A stretch of 64,000 nt of DNA from Pseudomonas mohnii. GTDB lineage: Bacteria > Pseudomonadota > Gammaproteobacteria > Pseudomonadales > Pseudomonadaceae. The notes under the pieces are model-generated. The model ran no database searches, had not been told where the DNA came from, and worked only from the letters and a program-made list of their open reading frames with translations. The stretch spans positions 1,054,001 through 1,118,000 of the forward strand of contig NZ_FNRV01000001.1 of NCBI RefSeq assembly GCF_900105115.1, in the 5' to 3' direction. Both the position numbers and the translations under genes were made by a program. This document shows, piece after piece, positions 45,315-52,616 of this stretch (the first letter of the stretch is position 1; each line of letters opens with the position of its first letter).

Positions 45315-46178
45315 TCACTCCCCCTGCCCCTCAGGATCCACCTTGTTCTGAGTCAAGTAACGATCCAGCGTCGCATTATTGTCCGGCGAATTATCCCCGG
45401 CCACCTGCCACAAACGCCGCTCGATGCCCTGGGCCAACAAATGCCCCACCGCCGCCTCGATCGCCGACAACACACACAACTGCGCCGGTTCGTTGGTGGT
45501 GTAACCGACTTCAGCCTCAAGCAATTTCTTGAATTCGATGAACTTGAACACCCCGGCACTACGGCCCACGGAGTAGATGGTCTTGCTGGTCATCACGTTG
45601 GCCAGCACCTGACCGCTGCGCACGTCCACCGCCCGCAGGTTGACCGTGACCTGATCCACGCGATACTCCCGGGAAATGTCGATGCCCAGGTAGCGCGCCC
45701 CTTCCCCGCCACTCTTCACGTTGGTGTCATAGGCGATGATGCCGCCCTCGAGCATCATGTTCGCCGCTTGCAGCGGTGGCAGTTCACCCTGGATGTTCAC
45801 CGGGGTATTGGGTTTCTTTTGCGAGGCCCGGATGATCTTGCGCTCGGTCAGCAGGTTCTGCAGCCCTTCACGCTCCAGCACCACGAACCAGCCGCTGGCC
45901 TGCAGGGCGTCCATCAGCATGCTCGCCGCGCCCTGGGTCACGCTGGTGGAGAAGGAACTGGCGGGCGTCGGTTTGTACTGCCCGGTCTGATCGCGGAAAC
46001 CATAGACGACCGCCATCAAGCGCCCCTTGGGCCGTGGCATGTTCAACAAGTCGTAGTAGGTCGAGGCCCTGGGGGTCAGGGTCGGGGTTTCGGTGTCCTG
46101 CTCGGCGCCGATCGGCTCGCGCAGACCGCAGCCTTGAAGCGCCGCCAACAGCATCCCCAGCACAATTATTTTTTTCAT
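45315..46178 (-). CDS. csgG: Curli outer-membrane secretion pore lipoprotein CsgG
   Basis: A 287-residue lipoprotein with lipobox LAALQGC. Conserved CsgG features are RASTYYDLLNMPRPKGRLMAVVYGFRDQTGQYKP, the constriction/secretion segment after GAASMLMDALQASGWFVVLEREGLQNLLTERKII, and ISREYRVDQVTVNLRAVDVRSGQVLANVMTSKTIYSV. It forms the nonameric pore for CsgA and CsgB export. Start 46178 with GGGGAG upstream. It is the last gene of the long minus-strand operon that begins with the receiver protein. Confidence 0.95.
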   Translation of the reverse strand: MKKIIVLGMLLAALQGCGLREPIGAEQDTETPTLTPRASTYYDLLNMPRPKGRLMAVVYGFRDQTGQYKPTPASSFSTSVTQGAASMLMDALQASGWFVVLEREGLQNLLTERKIIRASQKKPNTPVNIQGELPPLQAANMMLEGGIIAYDTNVKSGGEGARYLGIDISREYRVDQVTVNLRAVDVRSGQVLANVMTSKTIYSVGRSAGVFKFIEFKKLLEAEVGYTTNEPAQLCVLSAIEAAVGHLLAQGIERRLWQVAGDNSPDNNATLDRYLTQNKVDPEGQGE

Positions 46179-46209
46179 GTCCGTTACTCCCCGTCGTCCC
46201 AAATCCCCA

Positions 46210-46629
46210 TCAAGGGGCCAGGCCATTGACCTTGATTTCCGACAGTTCGCCCGTCGCGCGGTCCGTCACTTCAATCGTCAGCTGCCCTGAGTCGTCGACG
46301 ACATTGACGATGAAGGCATCGGTGGACAGGCTTCCCGTATTGCCGGCAGAGATGTTGTCCAGCAGTTGCCCCAGCAACCTCGATTGCAATTGACTGCTGA
46401 ACCGCTCCAGGGCCGATGTCCCGGCCACGGTGGTGCGATCCTTCAAGTCCGGGTCGTCGTAGTCGTTTTGCGCCTGGGCGTTGTTGAGCAGCCAGGTGCC
46501 ATTCAACGGGTTGCCGCCAAACGACGGGTTGATCGGCGTGTAGACCAGTTCGGTGGCCTGGACCAGCCCACAACTTCCCAGCCCGAGCAACCAGAGCCCC
46601 AGGTGCCGCGAGACCGTTTTCGTTTTCAT
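46210..46629 (-). CDS. csgF: Curli assembly factor CsgF
   Basis: A 139-residue exported protein. After the signal peptide (cut after VQA) the mature N-terminus TELVYTPINPSFGGNPLNGTWLLNNAQAQN is the diagnostic CsgF segment that binds inside the CsgG pore. CsgF couples secretion to CsgB-seeded growth at the surface. The start overlaps the csgE stop (ATGA), and csgG starts 31 bp after its end. Confidence 0.95.
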   Translation of the reverse strand: MKTKTVSRHLGLWLLGLGSCGLVQATELVYTPINPSFGGNPLNGTWLLNNAQAQNDYDDPDLKDRTTVAGTSALERFSSQLQSRLLGQLLDNISAGNTGSLSTDAFIVNVVDDSGQLTIEVTDRATGELSEIKVNGLAP

Positions 46630-47015
46630 AGTTCGTCCCTCTCAAGGTCCGTGGTGTCCTGCAACAAGGCTTCCAGCTTGCGCTGGACAACCTGCCCGCG
46701 TACCCAGTCGGCGGCGTCATAGGCCTCGTCCTTGAGCTCCACGGTGTTCGGCGGCAGGAAGCGCCGATAAACCAGACGCTGTTGATATTCCACGGTCACC
46801 AGGCTGCCCCAGCGAGCCGATGGCCGTTCGCGTACCACCAGGTTGAAATCCATCGGGCTGGTGGCGCGCAGGCGTTCACTGAACGCGTAGTAAAACTCGT
46901 GGCCGATGTGCGAGATCGTGTCGTCGATGATGAAGCCGAGCATTTCGTCCTCTTCGCCGGCCGAGGCGACACAGCTGCTCAGCACCAGGATCAAGGCCAG
47001 GCAGAAACGCTTCAT
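46626..47015 (-). CDS. csgE: Curli secretion adaptor CsgE
   Basis: A 129-residue periplasmic factor: signal peptide KRFCLALILVLSSCVASA, then LGFIIDDTISHIGHEFYYAFSERLR and FNLVVRERPSARWGSLVTVEYQQRLVYRRFLPP, the CsgE signature. CsgE caps CsgG from the periplasm and brings CsgA to it. Its ATG overlaps the stop of the upstream pseudopilin gene (47012-47015, ATGA), which ties the curli export genes to the secretion operon. Confidence 0.95.
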   Translation of the reverse strand: MKRFCLALILVLSSCVASAGEEDEMLGFIIDDTISHIGHEFYYAFSERLRATSPMDFNLVVRERPSARWGSLVTVEYQQRLVYRRFLPPNTVELKDEAYDAADWVRGQVVQRKLEALLQDTTDLERDEL

Positions 47016-47551
47016 GGCTGCAACGCCTGAGGGGTTTTGCTCTGGCCCTTGGCCGGGCCGGACGCACCATCGAGAAAGGCCTTCTCGGCCACGAACTGCC
47101 AGTCCTTGTAGCTGGCCATGCCGTTGAAGTCCGACCACTGGCTGGGAAAGTCCGCCTGTTTGAGCGGTTTGTCCGTGGAAGAACTGGCGATACCGGTGAT
47201 ACGGCCGTCGAAGCCGCGCATCAGGAACCAGTCGCCACCGCCAATCGGGTCCGGATAAAGCTGGCGCAGATGATGTTTGGCGTTGGGAAACCGCTCGTCC
47301 TGCAGCAGGTCGGCGAGTTCTTTCGGGTACTGGGCCAGGCCTGGCGAACTGCGGTAGTAGCTGCGCAGTGCCTGGGCGTACTGGGTGCCGACCCACAGCA
47401 ACTGGCGTTCGCGATCGCGGCGCGAGGCGGTGGCCCACAACTCGCCGGCACTGGCCAGGCCCATGCCCATCACCATGATCAGCAGCAGCGCACCCAGGTA
47501 GGTGAAACCGCCCTGCGCAGCAGGCTTACCACTCGGAATAGAGGCTGCCAT
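47012..47551 (-). CDS. Minor pseudopilin-like protein lacking Glu5
   Basis: A 179-residue protein with a type IV prepilin-like leader: AAQGG then FTYLGALLLIMVMGMGLASAGELW. Cleavage after Gly would leave Phe1, but position 5 is Gly, not the Glu that most pilins use to join the fibre; GspK-type tip pseudopilins lack it too. The C-terminal part has QLYPDPIGGGDWFLMRGFDGRITGIASSS as in GspG-related proteins. It overlaps csgE by 4 bp and the preceding pseudopilin gene by 26 bp. Confidence 0.85.
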   Translation of the reverse strand: MAASIPSGKPAAQGGFTYLGALLLIMVMGMGLASAGELWATASRRDRERQLLWVGTQYAQALRSYYRSSPGLAQYPKELADLLQDERFPNAKHHLRQLYPDPIGGGDWFLMRGFDGRITGIASSSTDKPLKQADFPSQWSDFNGMASYKDWQFVAEKAFLDGASGPAKGQSKTPQALQP

Positions 47552-47900
47552 CACGCGCCCTCCCGGTGGCTCCGCTCTTGATATCAGCCACCCCGCCCTG
47601 TACGCCATCCGGCGGCGCCACCAGGACCCAGGCGTCCTTGCGTTCGGCGATCGGGTCCATTGGCTGGTTGCGCAAGTAGCGCTGCTCGACCATTTGCTCG
47701 ATGGAATCGGGATAACGCCCGGTGTCGCCATAGTAGTGATCGAGGGCTTCACGCATGGCCGACAGGCTTTGGCGCAAGGTGGTCTCTTTCGAGGCTTCGA
47801 GGCTGTTGAAATAACGCGGCAAGGCGATGGTCATCAGGGTCGCGATGATTGCCATGACCACCATCAATTCCAATAGGGTAAAACCCTTTTCCCGGCGCAT
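47526..47900 (-). CDS. GspG-type pseudopilin
   Basis: A 124-residue pseudopilin. MRREKG is the leader and FTLLELMVVMAIIATLMTIALP the mature helix with Glu5. The C-terminal domain has DHYYGDTGRYPDSIEQMVEQRYLRNQPMDPI, which matches the major pseudopilin GspG. ATG at 47900 has GGGAG upstream. It lies 4 bp after the next gene in the operon. Confidence 0.88.
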   Translation of the reverse strand: MRREKGFTLLELMVVMAIIATLMTIALPRYFNSLEASKETTLRQSLSAMREALDHYYGDTGRYPDSIEQMVEQRYLRNQPMDPIAERKDAWVLVAPPDGVQGGVADIKSGATGRARDGSLYSEW

Positions 47901-47904
47901 AGAT

Positions 47905-48378
47905 TCACCACTCCCGGTAGGCGATGCCGTTGAGACCCTTGCCCCGGGCCCTGGAGTAAACGTCAAAGACGTCCGCGCCCTCCCGTGGGTTTTGAGCCGT
48001 GCTGTCATAGGCGCGCAACCCCCAGCCACCGTCGTCGTCACGCTTGGCCGGTGCCAATGGATCGTGGGGCACGCGCCGCAGGAAATAGAACTTGGCACCC
48101 TTGGCGCTGCGCACATCCCGCACACCCTCCACCAGCACTTTCAAGTTCGGCGGGTAGCCGCTGCTGTCGAGGGATTTTTCGATGTAACCGGCGTCGAAAG
48201 CCCGTTTGTAGGCGTCGATGGCATCGCGGATCTGGTACAGCGCGGTGCGCAGTTCCTGCTCCTTGCCCCGGCGCACCACGGTCTCGGTCAGTGGCGCAGC
48301 CAGGCCGGCCAGGAGGCCGACCAGAGCGAGCGTCACCACGACTTCGATCAGGGTAAAACCGCGTTGCGAGGCGTTCAT
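47905..48378 (-). CDS. GspG-like pseudopilin (second copy)
   Basis: A 157-residue pseudopilin. The leader NASQRG precedes FTLIEVVVTLALVGLLAGLAAP with Glu5 present. The body QELRTALYQIRDAIDAYKRAFDAGYI and GGWGLRAYDSTAQNPREGADVFDVYSRARGKGLNGIAYREW is GspG-like with a longer central insert. ATG at 48378 is used instead of TTG at 48384. The secretin gene upstream ends at 48381, so translation is coupled. Confidence 0.87.
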   Translation of the reverse strand: MNASQRGFTLIEVVVTLALVGLLAGLAAPLTETVVRRGKEQELRTALYQIRDAIDAYKRAFDAGYIEKSLDSSGYPPNLKVLVEGVRDVRSAKGAKFYFLRRVPHDPLAPAKRDDDGGWGLRAYDSTAQNPREGADVFDVYSRARGKGLNGIAYREW

Positions 48379-48380
48379 GA

Positions 48381-50216
48381 TCAAGGCTTCCCGACGCTGA
48401 CTTCGACGTTGGTGGAAGCCACCGGCCGATCGAGGCGCTGAGGCTGGACCGACGATTCCAGCTCACGATTCGGCGCCTGGATGTGCATGCTGGTTTCGGT
48501 ACCGGTGGTGAATTCCATGTCCGACGGGCTCTGGTACGGCAGGTTGCGCACCACCCGTGGGGTGATCGACAGCACCAGTTCGGATTTGCCGACGGTGTCC
48601 TTGTTACTGCCGAACAGGCGACCCAGACCGGGGATATCGCCAAGCCCCGGGATTTTGTTGCCGGTGGCGCCATGGTCGTTGCGCATCAGGCCGGCGAGGA
48701 TCTGGGTTTCACCATCATGCAGGCGCAGGGTGGTCTGGGCGTTGCGGGTATCGACCTGCACCGGAATCGTGCCCTGGCGGGTCGGCTCCAGCGGCGTGGC
48801 GTTACTGACTTCCAGGGCGATTTTGATCGCCACTTCGTTGTTCAGGTGCACGGTAGGCTGCACTTCCAGTTTCAGACCGACATCCAGGTACGTCACGCTT
48901 TCGGTGATCACCGGGCCCTGGGTCGACGGCACCGAAGTGGCGCTGATGATCGGTACGCGCTGACCGATGTGGATGCGCGCCTGTTCACGGTTGCTGACGC
49001 GGATCACCGGGCTCGCCAGGGTATTGATGTCGTTGTCCTGGGCGTTGATCTTGGCCTGCGGCGACGGCGAGATGCTGATCCGGCTGGAATCGATGCCCTT
49101 GAGCTGATCGAGCAGCGTGACCGCCGAACCGTCGCTATTGACCACGCCGAAGGTGTTCGGCCATTGCAGGCCGAGGTCGAGAATGCGCTGGGTGGCGACT
49201 TCCATGACTTCCACTTCCAGCACCACTTCAGGGTTGGACTGGTCTTGGGATTGCAGGAGTTTTTCCGCCATGCGGATGGCATCGCCGGTGTCGCGCATGG
49301 TCAGGGTGTTGAGCCGTTCATCGACGAACACGTCGCGGGTCTTGAGCATGGTCTTGACCATGTTCAAGGCCGTGTTGGCATCGATGCTGGTCAGGTAAAA
49401 GGTGCGCATCACCAGTTCCTGATAATCCTTGAGCTTCTGCGGCGAATCCGGGTAGATCAACAGGGTGTTTTCGTTCACCACTTTCTGATGCAACTGGTTC
49501 TGTTGCAGCAGCAGTTCCACCGCGTCTTCGATGCGCACGTCACGCACGAAGATGGTGGCTTTCATGTCCGGGCGCAGGTCTTTGTCGAAAATGAAATTCA
49601 GACCGGCGACCTGGGACAGCACTTCGAAGATGGTCTTGAGGTTGGCGTCGCGAAACTCCAGGGTGACGGGCTTGTCCAGGCGCGTGCGCAGTTGCGGATA
49701 GGGAATCACATTGCGGCTCTGCACCAGACGCACATTGCTTTGCAGTTCCAGGGCGCCCTCATTGTTCGGGTCCAGTTCAAGGATCTGTTTGACCTGACGG
49801 TCGGCGGCGTAGATGTCGCCGCGACGCAGATCCCCACGGGCCAGCTCGAGTTTTTCGTCGAGACTGCGCAGGTGATCGAGCTGGCGTAAGGCGTCCTGGG
49901 CCCGGCGGTTGTTCGGCTCGATGGACAACACCCGGCCGTAGGTCAGACGGGCCGAGGCGAAGTCGCGCTGGGTGCGGCTCATGTCGGCCTGGCTCAACAG
50001 CGCCGTCACCGCACGGGCCCGCCCGCTGGTCAGCGCCAGGTGCAATTCGGTATCGCGGGGATTTTCGCGCAGGCCTTCCTGGATCCGTGCCAGGCCGGCT
50101 TCATACTGACCCGACGCCATCAGGTCGGCTCCCTCGTCCCTGGCCAGTTGCGCCGAACTGCATGCGGCCAGCCCCGCACAGAAACCCATGCTCATCAGCA
50201 ATCGGAATGTGTTCAT
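48381..50216 (-). CDS. Secretin, GspD/PulD-like outer-membrane channel
   Basis: A 611-residue lipoprotein secretin (lipobox GLAAC). Residues 20-170 are TPR-like repeats (GQYEAGLARIQEGLRENPRDTELHLAL). An STN/N-domain region follows (LKTIFEVLSQVAGLNFIFDKDLRPD; VRDVRIEDAVELLLQQNQLHQK). The C-terminal secretin core has VGLKLEVQPTVHLNNEVAIKIALEVSN and the IPGLGDIPGLGRLFGSNKD signature followed by ELVLSITPRVVR. The TPR-STN-secretin order is closer to MshL/PilQ-type secretins of pilus-like systems than to classical GspD. It is translationally linked to the GspC-like gene (ATGA). Confidence 0.92.
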   Translation of the reverse strand: MNTFRLLMSMGFCAGLAACSSAQLARDEGADLMASGQYEAGLARIQEGLRENPRDTELHLALTSGRARAVTALLSQADMSRTQRDFASARLTYGRVLSIEPNNRRAQDALRQLDHLRSLDEKLELARGDLRRGDIYAADRQVKQILELDPNNEGALELQSNVRLVQSRNVIPYPQLRTRLDKPVTLEFRDANLKTIFEVLSQVAGLNFIFDKDLRPDMKATIFVRDVRIEDAVELLLQQNQLHQKVVNENTLLIYPDSPQKLKDYQELVMRTFYLTSIDANTALNMVKTMLKTRDVFVDERLNTLTMRDTGDAIRMAEKLLQSQDQSNPEVVLEVEVMEVATQRILDLGLQWPNTFGVVNSDGSAVTLLDQLKGIDSSRISISPSPQAKINAQDNDINTLASPVIRVSNREQARIHIGQRVPIISATSVPSTQGPVITESVTYLDVGLKLEVQPTVHLNNEVAIKIALEVSNATPLEPTRQGTIPVQVDTRNAQTTLRLHDGETQILAGLMRNDHGATGNKIPGLGDIPGLGRLFGSNKDTVGKSELVLSITPRVVRNLPYQSPSDMEFTTGTETSMHIQAPNRELESSVQPQRLDRPVASTNVEVSVGKP

Positions 50217-50731
50217 TGCGCGCTCCCCACAGACAGAGTCTGGGACAAATGCAGAGGCAGATAGACCAGGCTCAGTTCCATGTCGGAAATCCCCTCGATC
50301 TTCCATGTTGCGTCGATCACATCCCCTTTGCGCACGACGTAGATTTTCTCGCCGCTCTGCAAGAACACCTGCAGATCGGTACGGTCATCCATGCGGCCAA
50401 TGAACTGGAAAGGCATCGGCGGTGCAGTGGGGACCTGCACCACCGGAGCGACGTTGACGGCTTGTTCGGTGACGCTGGCCAGGGTCGGTGCAACCTTCCA
50501 GCTGCGGGGGGCGAACAGGTCGCCGGCCGGGCTCAGGTCCTTGATCGCCGCCGGCGCGCCCGAGGCTGACGCGGCCGTCAGCTCGCCACGGGTTTTGCCT
50601 TTGGCGGGCGTGGCCACTGCCGCGACATCGGCCTCGCCGTCGCCGGCCGGTTTCAAGTAGTCGGGCAACCAGGCCAGCGCCGCCGCCACACCGAAGAACG
50701 CTACCCAGCCCATTGCGCGTTTGCTGTTCAT
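50213..50731 (-). CDS. GspC/PilP-like inner-membrane protein
   Basis: A 172-residue bitopic protein: a membrane anchor near the N-terminus (AMGWVAFFGVAAALAWLPDYL), an Ala/Pro-rich linker and a C-terminal beta domain (PPMPFQFIGRMDDRTDLQVFLQSGEKIYVVRKGDVIDATWKIEGI), the pattern of the homology region of GspC and PilP that contacts the secretin. It overlaps the secretin start by 4 bp. Start 50731 gives better ribosome-site spacing than 50734. Confidence 0.8.
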   Translation of the reverse strand: MNSKRAMGWVAFFGVAAALAWLPDYLKPAGDGEADVAAVATPAKGKTRGELTAASASGAPAAIKDLSPAGDLFAPRSWKVAPTLASVTEQAVNVAPVVQVPTAPPMPFQFIGRMDDRTDLQVFLQSGEKIYVVRKGDVIDATWKIEGISDMELSLVYLPLHLSQTLSVGSAQ

Positions 50732-51279
50732 CATGACCTCGACAGGTAAAGGGTCATGCGGATCCGCCCGGTCAGGTCGGTGTCGGCGATCTTCTTGCGC
50801 TGCAACTCCACGTCCTCCAGCACCACCGCCGGCAACTGGCCGAGCAAGGCGTGCAGGAAGCGCCGCAGTTGCGGGTAGCTGCCCCGCACCGGCAGCAGGA
50901 TCTGGTAGCGCGCCAGGTGGGTTTTCGGATCGATGCCCAGGGAATACTCACCACGAGCCAGGGTGATGCGTTCCTGGGCGGCCAGCGCATAGATCTTGTC
51001 GATGGCCACGGTGGCCTGCGGCTGGGTCGGCAGCTTGCTGCGGAAATCATCCAGTTGCCGTTGCGGCACCACCGGCGCGGCCACGGTGCCTTCTTCGACT
51101 TTGGCCAGGTATTCGCGGGCTTCGCGGGTCTGCTGGCTGAGCTGTTGCACGGACTGCCAGTCGGGCAGCAAACCGGCCAGGCCATAGGTGAGCGCCAGCA
51201 CCAGCAAAGCCAGCCCCGCCAGACCGGGCACGCCCAGGCTTTGCAGGTACTCGTGGACGATCAATCTAGGGATTTGCAT
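50731..51279 (-). CDS. GspM/PilO-like inner-membrane protein
   Basis: A 182-residue protein with one membrane helix (GLAGLALLVLALTYGLAGLL), a coiled coil (VQQLSQQTREAREYLAKVEEG) and a ferredoxin-like C-terminal domain (YQILLPVRGSYPQLRRFLHALLGQLPAVVLEDVELQRK) typical of PilO/GspM. It would pair with the PilN-like protein. It overlaps the PilN-like gene by 14 bp. Confidence 0.83.
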   Translation of the reverse strand: MQIPRLIVHEYLQSLGVPGLAGLALLVLALTYGLAGLLPDWQSVQQLSQQTREAREYLAKVEEGTVAAPVVPQRQLDDFRSKLPTQPQATVAIDKIYALAAQERITLARGEYSLGIDPKTHLARYQILLPVRGSYPQLRRFLHALLGQLPAVVLEDVELQRKKIADTDLTGRIRMTLYLSRS

Positions 51280-51811
51280 CGCCAATCTCCCAGGTAGCCG
51301 ACAAGTTGAATTGCACCGGGTGCTCCGGCACGTTGGCGACGATTTCGTGGCTGAGCAGCGACACATCGGACAGCTCGTCGCTGGCTTCGAGGCGGCGGTG
51401 GAAGTCGAGCATGGCGTCCAGATCCCGCGCCTCGGCGCTGATCCGCAGCTGGCCTTTGCGGGCATCCGGGGTCAGGGTCAGCAAGGCAATGTTGTCGCGG
51501 GGCATGGCTTCGAGCGTGGCGAACAACTGCTCCCAGGGGCGGCGCAATTGCTGGGACACCTTGCGCATTTCGGCCAGGTTCTGTGCCTGTTCGCGGGTTT
51601 CCGCCGGGGTCAGGCTGGCCTTGCTGCCCGTGTCGCCGGTGAGCACGCGCTGGGCGGTTTGCAGGTGACCTTGCTGTTGTTCGGCCTCCGCGCTGAGGTG
51701 TTGCTGGATCACGACGCAGGTCAGCACCAGCACCACACCGCCGGCCAGCAGGCTCCAGCCCAGGGGGCTGGCGCGGCGACGCGGTTGAAAGTCGAGCATC
51801 AGGGCGCGCAT
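51266..51811 (-). CDS. PilN-like inner-membrane protein
   Basis: A 181-residue protein. The N-terminal cytoplasmic peptide LDFQPRRRASPLGW is followed by a membrane helix (SLLAGGVVLVLTCVVIQQ), a coiled coil and a beta-alpha domain (MPRDNIALLTLTPDARKGQLRISAEARDLDAMLDFHRRLEAS) as in PilN. The N-terminal peptide is the part that PilM binds. It starts 1 bp from the stop of the PilM-like gene. Confidence 0.83.
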   Translation of the reverse strand: MRALMLDFQPRRRASPLGWSLLAGGVVLVLTCVVIQQHLSAEAEQQQGHLQTAQRVLTGDTGSKASLTPAETREQAQNLAEMRKVSQQLRRPWEQLFATLEAMPRDNIALLTLTPDARKGQLRISAEARDLDAMLDFHRRLEASDELSDVSLLSHEIVANVPEHPVQFNLSATWEIGDANP

Positions 51812-51812
51812 G

Positions 51813-52616
51813 TCAGGCCACCGCCCGAGACATGACGTACAGGCAATCGTGTACGGCTGTCCGGTCCTCTTCGAGGGTGCGCAGGTGCACACCGGGAACG
51901 TCGGGGTGTGAGTCGATACGGGCCGGCGCATGCAGGTACACGTTCAGCGGCCGTTCACTGGTGGAGGCCTGCAACTGGCTTTCGCGGCCGATCAGAGCGG
52001 TCAACGCAGCATCGCTGTCACTGCTGCCCACCGAACGCACCGCCGCCCAGCGCCCTTCGCGCGCCAGCAGCAACACACTGCGCACTGGTTCGGCGACCAC
52101 GAACAGGAAGTCTGCGGCGTCGAAGCTCTTGTCGAAATGATTGAACGCGGCCATCAGGTACGGCTGCACCGAACGCAATTTCAGGCCGCGACCGCTGACC
52201 AGCGTGCGCAGGCGTTCGAGCAAGTCCTGCGGCAGCGCACTGGCGACGCGGTCGTAGCCGGCCGGTTCGGCCGAGAGCACCAGGCTCCAGGGTTGGCTCG
52301 GTACGCCGTAAAGGTCTTCGAAGCACAGTTGGGCAAACCCGCGCAGTTCTTCGGGGCTGCTGATCTGATCGCTCCAGGGCACCAGGCAGAAACGGCTGAA
52401 GTGCCCGGAGATCACCACGGTCAACTCCGCACCGGCGCGGGCATGCTCGCCCAGCAGCCGGTCGAGGGTTTCCAGGGCCACGGCCCAGGCATGGAAACCT
52501 TCATCGATGAAGCCGACGCTGCCCAGCCACAGGGTTTCGCTGCCCTGACGCCGACCCAGGCCGACACCACTGGCGCCGAGGACGGCGACATAACGCTCAC
52601 GAGATAAAAGTGACAC
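51813..52616 (-). CDS. PilM/GspL-like cytoplasmic assembly protein, GTG start
   Basis: A 267-residue actin-like-fold protein without membrane segments. A GTG start at 52616 is chosen because GAGGAG lies seven bases upstream, inside the end of the ATPase gene. The sequence ERYVAVLGASGVGLGRRQG, LTVVISGHFSRFCLVPW, DRVASALPQDLLERLRTLVSGRGLKLRSVQPYLMAAF resembles PilM/GspL N-domains in secondary pattern rather than in strict motifs. It would connect the ATPase to PilN and PilO. Confidence 0.75.
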   Translation of the reverse strand: MSLLSRERYVAVLGASGVGLGRRQGSETLWLGSVGFIDEGFHAWAVALETLDRLLGEHARAGAELTVVISGHFSRFCLVPWSDQISSPEELRGFAQLCFEDLYGVPSQPWSLVLSAEPAGYDRVASALPQDLLERLRTLVSGRGLKLRSVQPYLMAAFNHFDKSFDAADFLFVVAEPVRSVLLLAREGRWAAVRSVGSSDSDAALTALIGRESQLQASTSERPLNVYLHAPARIDSHPDVPGVHLRTLEEDRTAVHDCLYVMSRAVA

